Source: Lachnoclostridium sp. (GTDB lineage: Bacteria > Bacillota > Clostridia > Lachnospirales > Lachnospiraceae). Taken from it: a stretch of 61,980 bases of DNA. The translations under genes were made by a program, and so were the position numbers. Of this stretch, positions 34,956 to 42,667 are shown piece after piece. The stretch lies in assembly GCA_021770065.1 (NCBI GenBank), contig JAETRR010000021.1, positions 1 through 61,980 of the forward strand, given 5' to 3'. The notes beneath the pieces were generated by a model. That model did no database searches and was not told the origin of the DNA. It worked only from the letters and a program-made list of their open reading frames with translations. Numbering within the stretch: the stretch's first letter is position 1; every line of letters begins with the position of its first letter.

Positions 34956-35516
34956 ATGAAAGGAAAACAAAGATTTGAGCCTGCTCCGGCCCCATGGAAC
35001 CGAAGAGGATTTGCCTATCTGCTTGACGGATATCTGGGTTCGGCTTTCAGCGCAGTTCCGGTGGGCCTTCTGTGGAATATGCGCACAGGAGAAGAAGTCA
35101 TCAATACGGATTTAACCCTTTTTGAAGCCCCCTACGGGTGGCTTGCAGGACTTTTGGGACTGGTGTTCGGAGCCGTCTATTACTATGCGGTTCCCCAATG
35201 GGGATGGAAAGGGCAGACCCTTGGGAAAAAACTGATGAACCTTCGCATCGTGGGGGAGGACAACAACCCTCTGCCCGCCGGCCGTCTTGCCATAAGGCAG
35301 CTTGCCGGGGTGATGCTTTTGGAGGGAGCCTTTCTGCTCACCGGCCAGTATGCAGTACAGATGCTTACCATGCTTACCCTCGGGGCAGCCGGAAAGGTGC
35401 TGAATTACCTGTTGTTCGGTGTATTTGCTGTGTCTGTCTGGCTTGCATACCGGGACGGAAAGGCGGCACATGATATCTGGGCCGGCAGTAAAGTGATTGA
35501 CAGCAAAATAGAATAA
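34956..35516 (+). CDS. RDD-family membrane protein
   Basis: 186 residues. Signature residues near the N-terminus (NRRGFAYLLDGY) and three or four TM segments, with GQTLGKKLMNLRIV in the middle, typical of RDD proteins (possible Na+/H+ or small-solute transport). Starts 10 nt after the PRD regulator with AGGAGG, so probably co-transcribed. Its role in a PTS operon is unclear. Confidence 0.82.
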   Translation: MKGKQRFEPAPAPWNRRGFAYLLDGYLGSAFSAVPVGLLWNMRTGEEVINTDLTLFEAPYGWLAGLLGLVFGAVYYYAVPQWGWKGQTLGKKLMNLRIVGEDNNPLPAGRLAIRQLAGVMLLEGAFLLTGQYAVQMLTMLTLGAAGKVLNYLLFGVFAVSVWLAYRDGKAAHDIWAGSKVIDSKIE

Positions 35517-35523
35517 CGGAACG

Positions 35524-35563
35524 GGATATTACGGATAGGATATTACGGAACTGGAATAGGAGG
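35524..35563 (+). repeat. Hairpin-leader repeat, two adjacent 3' boxes
   Basis: GGATATTACGGA (35524-35535) is followed after two bases by GGATATTACGGAACTGGAAT and AGGAGG (35538-35563), 11 nt before the EIIA start. This is the box flanking the hairpins at 21720-21849, here without an intervening hairpin, as if the middle had been deleted. Confidence 0.7.
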
Positions 35564-35573
35564 ACTGAATTTT

Positions 35574-35876
35574 ATGGAAGAAATGGAACTGATCTGTTTT
35601 AAGATTATCTCTGCAGTAGGAGAAGCAAAAAGCGACTATATCTCCGCGCTGGAGGCCGCCAAGAAGGGCGACTTTGATAAGGCGGAGGAGTCCATGAAGC
35701 ATGGAGATGCCTGCTATGTAAACGGACACAAGGAGCATGCGGAATTGATTACCAAGGAAGCGGGCGGCGAAAGGACAGAGGTATGTCTGCTTCTGATGCA
35801 TGCGGAGGATCAATTGATGGCTGCGGAGACAATTAAGCTATTGGCTTCCGAGCTGATAGAATTATATAAAAAGTAA
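35574..35876 (+). CDS. PTS EIIA component, lactose/cellobiose family
   Basis: 100 residues, all-helical EIIA-Lac type. Active-site His76 lies in LLLMHAEDQLM; N-terminal ISAVGEAKSDYISALEAAKKGDF is typical. Accepts phosphate from HPr and passes it to the EIIB encoded 27 nt downstream. First structural gene of the PTS. Confidence 0.94.
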   Translation: MEEMELICFKIISAVGEAKSDYISALEAAKKGDFDKAEESMKHGDACYVNGHKEHAELITKEAGGERTEVCLLLMHAEDQLMAAETIKLLASELIELYKK

Positions 35877-35902
35877 AAAAAGGAAAGAAAGGAGGAAAAA
35901 CC

Positions 35903-36226
35903 ATGAAAAGATTCTATTTATTCTGTAATGCAGGAATGTCTACCAGCCTTCTTGCAAGCAAGATGCAGAAAACGGCGGACGCCCATGAACTTCCCATTGA
36001 GATCAAGGCATTCTCGGATACACATATGAGTGATGTTGTGAGCGAATTCAATCCCGAAGTAATTCTTTTGGGACCCCAGGTAAAGCATCTGTATGAGAAG
36101 GTTGCAGAGCGTTACGGGAAGGATCACATCGTTGCTGTGATCGACAGCACCGACTATGGCAACATGGACGGTGAGAGAGTACTGAAGAAAGCAATGAAGC
36201 TTTACAAAGAAAGTAGAGGGAAATAA
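35903..36226 (+). CDS. PTS EIIB component, lactose/cellobiose family
   Basis: 107 residues. Phosphorylatable Cys8 in the P-loop-like FCNAGMSTSLLASKM at the N-terminus; VILLGPQVKHLYEKV further on. Transfers phosphate from EIIA to the sugar bound by EIIC. AAGGAGG lies 7 nt before the ATG. The family handles chitobiose, cellobiose, lactose and related glycosides. Confidence 0.94.
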   Translation: MKRFYLFCNAGMSTSLLASKMQKTADAHELPIEIKAFSDTHMSDVVSEFNPEVILLGPQVKHLYEKVAERYGKDHIVAVIDSTDYGNMDGERVLKKAMKLYKESRGK

Positions 36227-36229
36227 GTT

Positions 36230-37582
36230 ATGATGCAAAAACTTGAGAAGTTCTTGATGCCCGTCGCAAATGCGCTGTCCAAGAACAAAGTACTGTCCGC
36301 TATTCGCGACGGTTTTCTGATTACGGTTCCCATCACCATTGTGGGTTCCATTTTCCTGCTGATTGCCAACTTCCCCTTGGAGGGCTTCCTCAATCTGATG
36401 ACTTCCGTCTTCGGGGAAGGCTGGGATGCATACCTGGGAAGAGTATCCGCCATCGCTTTTGACTGCGTGGCACTCCTGGGTGTCTTAAGTATCGGATACT
36501 GCTATGCAAGGGAAAAGGGGCTGGAGAACCGGATCGGCGGAGCTGTGGTAGCGCTGGTATGCTTTTTGATTATCACACCCCAGAGGACATTCGTGGAAGT
36601 AGAGGGTGCAGCGGAAGCCGCGTCTTTCAGCGGATTCCAGTTCACCTTCCTTGGAACGGCCGGAATGTTTCTGGCAATGATTACGGCTATTCTGTCCGTT
36701 GAGATTTACGCATGGGCTATCCGGAAAAAGCTTGTGATTAAGATGCCCGACGGCGTGCCGCCTGCGGTTATGGAATCTTTTGCTTCTTTGATTCCATCTG
36801 CTATCGCAATGACTGTATTCTTTGTAGTAGGCATTATTTTTGACCATACCTCATTTGAGTATGTACATTACTTTATTTACCGGGTACTCCAGGCACCTCT
36901 GGTGGGACTTGGCAGACTGTCCGGCTTTGAGGTAATCTATCAGTTCCTGTCCACTTTGTTCTGGTTCTTCGGTATCAACGGACCGGCAGTAACCAACACC
37001 ATCTTCAGCCCCATACATAAGGTGCTGACCGTGGAGAACTATGAGGCAGCGCAGGCCGGACTTGAGATGACCAACATCTTTACGGCAGGCTTCTCCGATT
37101 TCTTCTGTAACTTCGGAGGCGGCGGATCGACCCTGGGTCTTGTCATTATGATGGCCTTCCTTGGAAAATCCAACCGCATGAAGACCTTAGGCAAACTGTC
37201 CCTGCCGGCCGGTATATTCGGCATCAATGAGCCGCTGATATTCGGCCTTCCGATTGTATTAAACCCGCTGATGGCAATTCCCTTCATTCTTGCACCGGTT
37301 GCCAATACCATTATCGGTTATCTGGCCACAGTGACGGGAATTATGCCGATTACTCTGGGAGTGCAGCTCCCCTGGACCTGTCCCATTTTCTTCTCGGGAT
37401 TTCTGGTGACCGGCTCCGTCATGGGCTCCGTTGTCCAGCTTGTGCAGCTTGCGGTGGACATTCTTATCTACTATCCGTTCTTCAAGCTGCTTGATAAGCG
37501 CTACCTGGATGATGAAAGCAAGACGAGCAGTAAGACAGATGAACTGGATGAACTGTCCTTTGACGACCTGGAATTTGACTGA
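36230..37582 (+). CDS. PTS EIIC permease, lactose/cellobiose family
   Basis: 450 residues with about ten membrane helices; conserved FGINGPAVTNTIFSPI and GIFGINEPLIFGLPIVLNP sugar-binding regions place it in the CelB/lichenan family. An acidic C-terminal tail (DDESKTSS...FDDLEFD) follows. Starts 4 nt after EIIB. Imports and phosphorylates the unknown glycoside. The downstream hydrolases suggest the cargo carries amino acids. Confidence 0.94.
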   Translation: MMQKLEKFLMPVANALSKNKVLSAIRDGFLITVPITIVGSIFLLIANFPLEGFLNLMTSVFGEGWDAYLGRVSAIAFDCVALLGVLSIGYCYAREKGLENRIGGAVVALVCFLIITPQRTFVEVEGAAEAASFSGFQFTFLGTAGMFLAMITAILSVEIYAWAIRKKLVIKMPDGVPPAVMESFASLIPSAIAMTVFFVVGIIFDHTSFEYVHYFIYRVLQAPLVGLGRLSGFEVIYQFLSTLFWFFGINGPAVTNTIFSPIHKVLTVENYEAAQAGLEMTNIFTAGFSDFFCNFGGGGSTLGLVIMMAFLGKSNRMKTLGKLSLPAGIFGINEPLIFGLPIVLNPLMAIPFILAPVANTIIGYLATVTGIMPITLGVQLPWTCPIFFSGFLVTGSVMGSVVQLVQLAVDILIYYPFFKLLDKRYLDDESKTSSKTDELDELSFDDLEFD

Positions 37583-37603
37583 GAAAATATAGATGTATAA
37601 GAG

Positions 37604-37634
37604 AGTTAGGGCTGTCATAAGGGCAGCCCTAACT
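37604..37634 (+). terminator. Hairpin between EIIC and GrdB-like gene
   Basis: AGTTAGGGCTG/CAGCCCTAACT, 11-bp perfect stem with a 9-nt loop, 22 nt after the EIIC stop. No T tract, so probably an RNA-stabilising or partial attenuating structure inside the operon. It is followed by two leader-type boxes (GGATATCCGGAGCTGGAAA at 37642; GGATATCCGGAACTATAAT-AGGAGG at 37663). Confidence 0.65.
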
Positions 37635-37693
37635 GAAATCAGGATATCCGGAGCTGGAAACAGGATATCCGGAACTATAATAGGAGGCAGAGT

Positions 37694-38218
37694 ATGAATA
37701 TTGTATTGATTTTTGATCAAGGCCTGGCAGGAGCCGGAGGGAAATCCAATCCCAACGTAGGACTGACAGCCGTAAAGGGCGGAATCGGCTCAGCCTTAAT
37801 GATGGAATCTCACCTGGAAAAGATTGGGGCCAAGATAGCGGCGACCCTCTACTGCGGCAACGAATATTTTCTGAATAACCAGGAAGAGGTTATAACAAAG
37901 ATGACGGCCATGGTAAAGAAAGTGAAGCCGGACTTTGCAGTATGCGGTCCCTGCTTTAATTTTCCCGACTATGCCAAGATGGCAGCCATGATTTCGGCAT
38001 CCATCCTGGAGAAAACCGACATCAAGTCATGTGCCATGATGTCGGTGGAGAATGGAGAGACCATTGAGAATTACAAAGATAAGACACCGATTGTAAAGAT
38101 GCCGAAAAAGGGCGGAACCGGCTTAAATGACAGCCTTGCGGATCTGTGTGCCCTGATTAAGGGAACAGTTGAGTCCTCTTCTGATTTGGAAGACATCAAG
38201 AAACGTGTCTGCTATTAA
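37694..38218 (+). CDS. GrdB-related protein (N-terminal half of reductase B-like)
   Basis: 174 residues. IVLIFDQGLAGAGGKSNPNVG, ATLYCGNEYFLNNQEEV and FAVCGPCFNFPDYAKMAAMI match the N-terminal half of glycine/sarcosine/betaine reductase component B. No selenocysteine UGA is apparent, no GrdA/C/D/E genes are nearby, and the C-terminal half is absent. It is therefore a stand-alone GrdB-related protein, not a complete reductase. The position between EIIC and peptidases suggests action on an amino-acid-containing cargo. Confidence 0.8.
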   Translation: MNIVLIFDQGLAGAGGKSNPNVGLTAVKGGIGSALMMESHLEKIGAKIAATLYCGNEYFLNNQEEVITKMTAMVKKVKPDFAVCGPCFNFPDYAKMAAMISASILEKTDIKSCAMMSVENGETIENYKDKTPIVKMPKKGGTGLNDSLADLCALIKGTVESSSDLEDIKKRVCY

Positions 38219-38264
38219 AAAAGAACTGTGCAGGTCATCCTGCCGCAGTTTCCGACAAATAAAA

Positions 38265-38325
38265 AAGGGGCTGGCGGTGCCGGAAAACATCAGGTTTCCC
38301 TTCGGCATTTCCGGCCCCTTAAAAG
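38265..38325 (+). promoter_or_regulatory. Hairpin overlapping the leader of the first M42-like gene
   Basis: AAGGGGCTGG and GTGCCG pair with CGGCAT and CCGGCCCCTT, leaving a loop of about 20 nt. The structure ends 8 nt before the ATG at 38333 and lies next to the AAAAGGAG site. It may moderate downstream expression. The region is not coding, although the frame is open from 38228. Confidence 0.55.
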
Positions 38326-38332
38326 GAGAAGT

Positions 38333-39358
38333 ATGAACACAGAAAGATTAAAAACCTTATGTAACAGCTTCGGGGTCAGCAGTGGGGAACAGGCCGCGGC
38401 CCGTATCCTGCAGGAGAGCTGTAAGCCCCTGTGCGACGAGCTGCGATACGACCGCCTGGGTTCGGTATTTGCCATAAAAAGATCAGAGAATCCGAAGGCG
38501 GCAACCCTCATGATTGCTTCCCCCTTAGATGAACCTGGACTGATGATTTCAGAGGTGAAAAAGGACGGCACTCTGGCCTTTATACCTCTGGAGAGCATTG
38601 CCCCCAGCTCCCTTCTGCACCAGAGGGTGCGCATTCTGACCAGAGAGGACACTTATATTGACGGCGTGATCGGCATGGACAAAAAAACTCTGGAGGATTC
38701 CTGTGAGGTTAAGAGCGCGGAGGATCTCTTTATTACCTGCGGCTTAAGCGGCGAGGAGGCCGGGGAGCGGATTCACCCGGGAGATCTGGCAGGCTATGCA
38801 GGTACATTTACGGAGCAGGATGGCATTCTAATGGCAAAAGCCCTTTTCCCGAGGATATTGAATGAAGTTATCCTGGAGCTTTTGGAAAAAATCAGAGATG
38901 AAGAGTTTGATTTTCATCTGGCCGCGGGCTGTACTGCCCAATCTGTCATCGGATACCGCGGGACAAAGACGGCGGCCTACGTGATCAGGCCGGATGCGGC
39001 CATTGCGCTTACGGCATTTGACACGGCAAAGAGAAAGATTCAGCTGGGGGACAAAGTGATTCTTGGTTACTATGATAAGCAGATGCTTCCCTCCCAGGCG
39101 TTTCTCCGGGATTTCGCCGGAAGGGTGGAGACAAAGGAGTATTTCGGCCTTCTGGGAAACGACGGTTCCTTTATCCACAAAACTTTAAAGGGTACGCCCA
39201 GCATCAGCACAGGTATTGCCGTGGATCATCTGGGAAGCGCAAATGAGATCTGTAAGGCAGGCGATGCGGATGCCCTGACAGACGCATTGGCTTCTTATCT
39301 GCGCACCTTAGATTCAGAGAAAATTATGGGATTCGGAATGGGTGACGGGCATGGTTGA
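38333..39358 (+). CDS. M42-like protein lacking zinc and catalytic residues
   Basis: 341 residues from ATG 38333 (AAAAGGAG, 5 nt). Folded like an M42 aminopeptidase by alignment with its neighbour, but AHMDE is ASPLDEPG, the FDDRIG ligand region is LFPRILNE, the QEE catalytic pair is TAQSVIGYRG, and the C-terminal His region is missing. It is therefore predicted to be inactive, perhaps a structural partner for the intact enzyme encoded next (the two overlap by 17 nt). Confidence 0.78.
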   Translation: MNTERLKTLCNSFGVSSGEQAAARILQESCKPLCDELRYDRLGSVFAIKRSENPKAATLMIASPLDEPGLMISEVKKDGTLAFIPLESIAPSSLLHQRVRILTREDTYIDGVIGMDKKTLEDSCEVKSAEDLFITCGLSGEEAGERIHPGDLAGYAGTFTEQDGILMAKALFPRILNEVILELLEKIRDEEFDFHLAAGCTAQSVIGYRGTKTAAYVIRPDAAIALTAFDTAKRKIQLGDKVILGYYDKQMLPSQAFLRDFAGRVETKEYFGLLGNDGSFIHKTLKGTPSISTGIAVDHLGSANEICKAGDADALTDALASYLRTLDSEKIMGFGMGDGHG

Positions 39359-40418
39359 TTTGAAAAGATTGGAGCGGATCTGCGCGGTTCCGGGTATTTC
39401 CTCCTTTGAACAGGAAATCGGCCGTATTCTTGAGGAGGAATACAGAGGGCTTGGCCTTACCTGCAGAAAAGACGGCCTCGGGAGCGTCATTGCCGCAAAG
39501 TGTGAGGACAGGCCGGGACCGAAAATGATGATTGCGGCCCATATGGACGAAGTGGGATTTATGGTGGAAGCCATTGACGAAAACGGTTTTCTGAAGCTGC
39601 GGCCGGTGGGAAGCTGGTGGAGCCATCTTGTCCTGGGACAGTGGTATACGGTTGTTACAAAAGACAACAGACGCTATCCGGCTTTGATGGGCAGCATGGC
39701 TACACACGGACTGCCGGCAGAGATTCGGAATAAGACGGTTTCCATAGAGGATGTATATCTGGATCTGGGTGTGGAGAACCGGGAAGAGGTTTTCTCTCTG
39801 GGGATTGATACAGGGGACATGGTGGTTCCGTGGACTCATTTTGAAGTAATGCAGAATCCGAAATATGTGTCCTGCAAGGCGTTTGATGACCGGATAGGCA
39901 ATTATATTATGCTGGAAGCTGCCGGACGGCTCCGCGGCGAGGTACATACGCCTTTGTACCTGGCAAACACCGTGCAGGAGGAACCGGGTCTTCGGGGAGC
40001 AAGGACGGCGACAGAGTGTGTACATCCGGATATCGCATTTGCCATTGATACCACACTGGCCGGGGATACGCCGGCAAACCAGAATATCTGCTCTCTGGGG
40101 AAGGGTGTGGTGCTTTCCATGATTGATTCCAACTCTATTGCGCCCAGAAAGCTGGTGCGGTATGTGGAAGGGATCTGTGAGAAACATCACATTGATTACC
40201 AGTATGCGGTATTTAATAAGGGAGGAACGGATTCCGGGAATATTCATAAGGCATTTGACGGTGTTATCAATATGACCTTATCCATTCCGATCCGGTATAT
40301 GCACACGAATCACAGTATGATCCACACAGATGATGTGGAGGCCTGCATCCGGCTGGTATGTGAACTGGCGAAAGATATGAGTGCGGAAATGTCAAGTGTT
40401 GTCGCGCAGCGACTTTAA
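39342..40418 (+). CDS. M42-family aminopeptidase (intact)
   Basis: 358 residues from GTG 39342, or ATG 39351. All M42 features are present: AAHMDEVGF (His ligand), CKAFDDRIG (bridging Asp), VQEEPGLRGA (catalytic Glu and ligand Glu), AFAIDTT (Asp ligand) and RYMHTNHSM (His ligand). Large cobalt/zinc aminopeptidases of this family trim peptides as dodecamers. Its partner gene upstream encodes a dead homologue. The stop lies in a GTCGCGCAGCGAC palindrome shared with 20747. Confidence 0.92.
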   Translation: MTGMVDLKRLERICAVPGISSFEQEIGRILEEEYRGLGLTCRKDGLGSVIAAKCEDRPGPKMMIAAHMDEVGFMVEAIDENGFLKLRPVGSWWSHLVLGQWYTVVTKDNRRYPALMGSMATHGLPAEIRNKTVSIEDVYLDLGVENREEVFSLGIDTGDMVVPWTHFEVMQNPKYVSCKAFDDRIGNYIMLEAAGRLRGEVHTPLYLANTVQEEPGLRGARTATECVHPDIAFAIDTTLAGDTPANQNICSLGKGVVLSMIDSNSIAPRKLVRYVEGICEKHHIDYQYAVFNKGGTDSGNIHKAFDGVINMTLSIPIRYMHTNHSMIHTDDVEACIRLVCELAKDMSAEMSSVVAQRL

Positions 40419-40420
40419 AA

Positions 40421-40533
40421 CAGTAATATCCCTCACGGTGCACAAATCAGTTTCCAGGTGCAGGTATCTGTGACTGGAAATTGATTTAGGCTACGGTGTA
40501 CAGGGAGGGATATTACGGAACTGGAATAGGAGG
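40421..40533 (+). repeat. Hairpin-leader repeat, copy 3 (upstream of Ntn hydrolase)
   Basis: AACAGTAATATCCCTC pairs with GAGGGATATTA, AAATCAGTTTCCAG pairs with CTGGAAATTGATTT, and GGTGCAC faces GGTGTAC, an unusually elaborate stem over 100 nt. It ends GGATATTACGGAACTGGAAT then AGGAGG (40508-40533), the RBS for 40543. Architecture matches copies 1 and 2, including AGGCTA on the 3' side. Confidence 0.82.
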
Positions 40534-40542
40534 GTTATATAG

Positions 40543-41496
40543 ATGTATGGTATTATAGCAACCTGGAGAATGGCCAAAGAAGGCATTGAACTTGCGGATG
40601 AGATGTTGAAAAACGGAGAGCCTTCCGGAAAGGCCATTGAAACTGCCATCAAGGCGGTGGAGGATTTTCCTTATTACAAATCTGTGGGCTACGGCGGCCT
40701 TCCCAATGAAGAGCAGATCGTGGAACTGGATGCCGGATATATGGACGGAGATACCATGAGCGTAGGCGCCCTGGGCGCCGTTAAGGATTTTGCCAATCCC
40801 GTCAGCATTGCGAAAAAGCTCAGTGAGGAGAAGGTGAACAATGTCCTGGTAGGTGCAGGAGCGGAAAAGTATGCCAGGGAAATGAAATTTGAGGAAAAGG
40901 AAATGCTCACGGATCGGGCGAAGGCTTTCTACCGCAAGAGGAAGAAAGAAATGGATCAGGAGCTGAAGCCTTATGACGGCCATGACACGGTGGGAATGGT
41001 CTGCCTGGATGCTTCCGGGACGGTGACGGCGGCCACCAGCACGAGTGGGCTTTTTATGAAGCGCAGCGGCCGGGTAGGGGATTCTCCGATTGTGGGTTCC
41101 GGATTTTATGCGGATTCTGAGGTTGGCGGCGCTACGGCTACCGGCCTTGGGGAGGATTTGATGAAGGGATGTATTTCTTATGAGATTGTCCGTCTGATGC
41201 GGGAAGGGCTTACGCCCCAGGAGGCTTGTGAGAAAGCTGTGACGGAACTCGATCAGAAGCTCCGCAGGAAACGCGGGGAGGTCGGAGATCTGTCGGTAGT
41301 GGCGATGAACTGCAGGGGTGAATTCGGATGTGCTACGAACATCAAAGGATTTTCCTTCAGCGTTGCGACAGAAAATCAGGAGCCGGTAGTTTATCTGGTT
41401 ACCAGAGAAGAGGACGGGCATTGCACTTTCCGGGAAGCGGATCGGGAATGGCTTGAGGAATATATGCGTGTGCGGATGGCGCCGGTGGAGGAGTAG
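40543..41496 (+). CDS. Glycosylasparaginase-like Ntn hydrolase
   Basis: 317 residues. Family T2 signatures: GHDTVGMVCLD with nucleophile Thr149 at the autocleavage site, TSTSGLFMKRSGRVGDSPIVG and GGATATGLGED for substrate binding. Glycosylasparaginases cleave GlcNAc-Asn to the sugar amine and aspartate. Sited among a PTS, peptidases and a MupG-like enzyme, it is the best clue that the imported cargo is a glycosylated asparagine. No signal peptide, so it acts in the cytosol. Confidence 0.9.
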   Translation: MYGIIATWRMAKEGIELADEMLKNGEPSGKAIETAIKAVEDFPYYKSVGYGGLPNEEQIVELDAGYMDGDTMSVGALGAVKDFANPVSIAKKLSEEKVNNVLVGAGAEKYAREMKFEEKEMLTDRAKAFYRKRKKEMDQELKPYDGHDTVGMVCLDASGTVTAATSTSGLFMKRSGRVGDSPIVGSGFYADSEVGGATATGLGEDLMKGCISYEIVRLMREGLTPQEACEKAVTELDQKLRRKRGEVGDLSVVAMNCRGEFGCATNIKGFSFSVATENQEPVVYLVTREEDGHCTFREADREWLEEYMRVRMAPVEE

Positions 41497-41509
41497 GCAG
41501 GAGGTTAAG

Positions 41510-42667
41510 GTGAAGGAGAAAATTGTAAAACGGGTGGGAGAACTGCTCCCGGATTTGGTGGAGGATATTAAGACGATCTGCAATATGGATTCGAGGCAGG
41601 ATGCGGCTGTGCCGGGGCATCCTTTTGGAAAGCGGGTGACCGACTGTCTGAATAAGGCGCTCGAGATTGCGGCGGGACTTGGATTTGAGACAGAGAATGC
41701 AGGAAATCAGATCGGGATTGCGTCCTGGGGGCCGGATACGGAGGATTATATTGCCTGTGTAGGGCATCTGGATGTGGTAGATGTGAACGGCGTGTGGAAA
41801 ACAGAGCCTTTCGTATGTACGGAGAAAGATGGTTTTCTGTATGCCAGGGGCGTGCTGGATAACAAGGGACCGATGTTCTGCTGTCTGTACGGATTAAAAG
41901 CACTTGTGGATCTGGGGTATCATTTTCCGATTAAGGTGAAGATTATTTTCGGCACCAATGAGGAGACCGGTATGGAGGATATGAAGTGGTATTTTCAGAA
42001 TCACAGATATCCTCTCATGGGATGGACGCCGGACTGTAAGTATCCGGTGATTTATGCGGAGCGCGGGAGAGCAGCCTTTCGCTACAGCCTCCCGAAGGCT
42101 GAACTTGGGGAGCTGGTTCAATTTATGAATGGGTTTGTTCTGAATCAGAATGATTTGTCTGCCGGCCTCGGGGTGGATTATGCGGATGAGGAATTTGGGA
42201 AAAACCAGGTGAGGAAAGCAGAGCTTTTTGAAGAGGGCGACAGCTGCGGCCTGACTCTGGTTTCCAGCTATCCGGCCTCCTATTCTCTTGATACCATGAG
42301 GGAGGCTTTGGAGAAGCTTTGTACGCCTCATATGACCTTGACCCTGGATTCGAATCTGGATCCGGTATTTTTTGATAAAGATACGTATCTGGTCAGAACT
42401 CTGGAGCGTGTCTATGAGGAAATTATGCAGGAGGACGGAAGCGCGGTGACGACCACCGGAGGCAGCTATGCCAAGGTGGTGAAGAATATTGTGCCTTTCG
42501 GTCCGAGCTTTAAAGGACAGAAAGGTATCGGGCATATGCCGGACGAATGGATGCGCATCTGCGATATTGAAAAGAATGCGCAAATCTATGCGTATGCTTT
42601 TTATAAGCTGATGGAAGGATTGGAACCTGCAAAAAATACAGAGCCGGAACAGGAGGCAGAAGTATGA
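41510..42667 (+). CDS. M20-family (PepV-like) dipeptidase
   Basis: 385 residues from GTG 41510 (GGAGG 7 nt upstream). Zinc motifs: GHLDVVDVNGVW, GVLDNKGP, GTNEETGMED and IGHMPDE. Similar to PepV/CNDP-type dipeptidases that remove N-terminal residues from short peptides. The 3' end overlaps the next gene by 4 nt. In this operon it would finish the breakdown of a peptide part after M42 trimming. Confidence 0.88.
   Translation: MKEKIVKRVGELLPDLVEDIKTICNMDSRQDAAVPGHPFGKRVTDCLNKALEIAAGLGFETENAGNQIGIASWGPDTEDYIACVGHLDVVDVNGVWKTEPFVCTEKDGFLYARGVLDNKGPMFCCLYGLKALVDLGYHFPIKVKIIFGTNEETGMEDMKWYFQNHRYPLMGWTPDCKYPVIYAERGRAAFRYSLPKAELGELVQFMNGFVLNQNDLSAGLGVDYADEEFGKNQVRKAELFEEGDSCGLTLVSSYPASYSLDTMREALEKLCTPHMTLTLDSNLDPVFFDKDTYLVRTLERVYEEIMQEDGSAVTTTGGSYAKVVKNIVPFGPSFKGQKGIGHMPDEWMRICDIEKNAQIYAYAFYKLMEGLEPAKNTEPEQEAEV

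Noticed and set aside
37604..37634. A full intrinsic terminator splitting the PTS from the downstream peptidase genes.
   Set aside because: No T tract follows the stem, and leader boxes with an RBS follow, so I treat it as an internal RNA structure; 3'-end mapping would decide.
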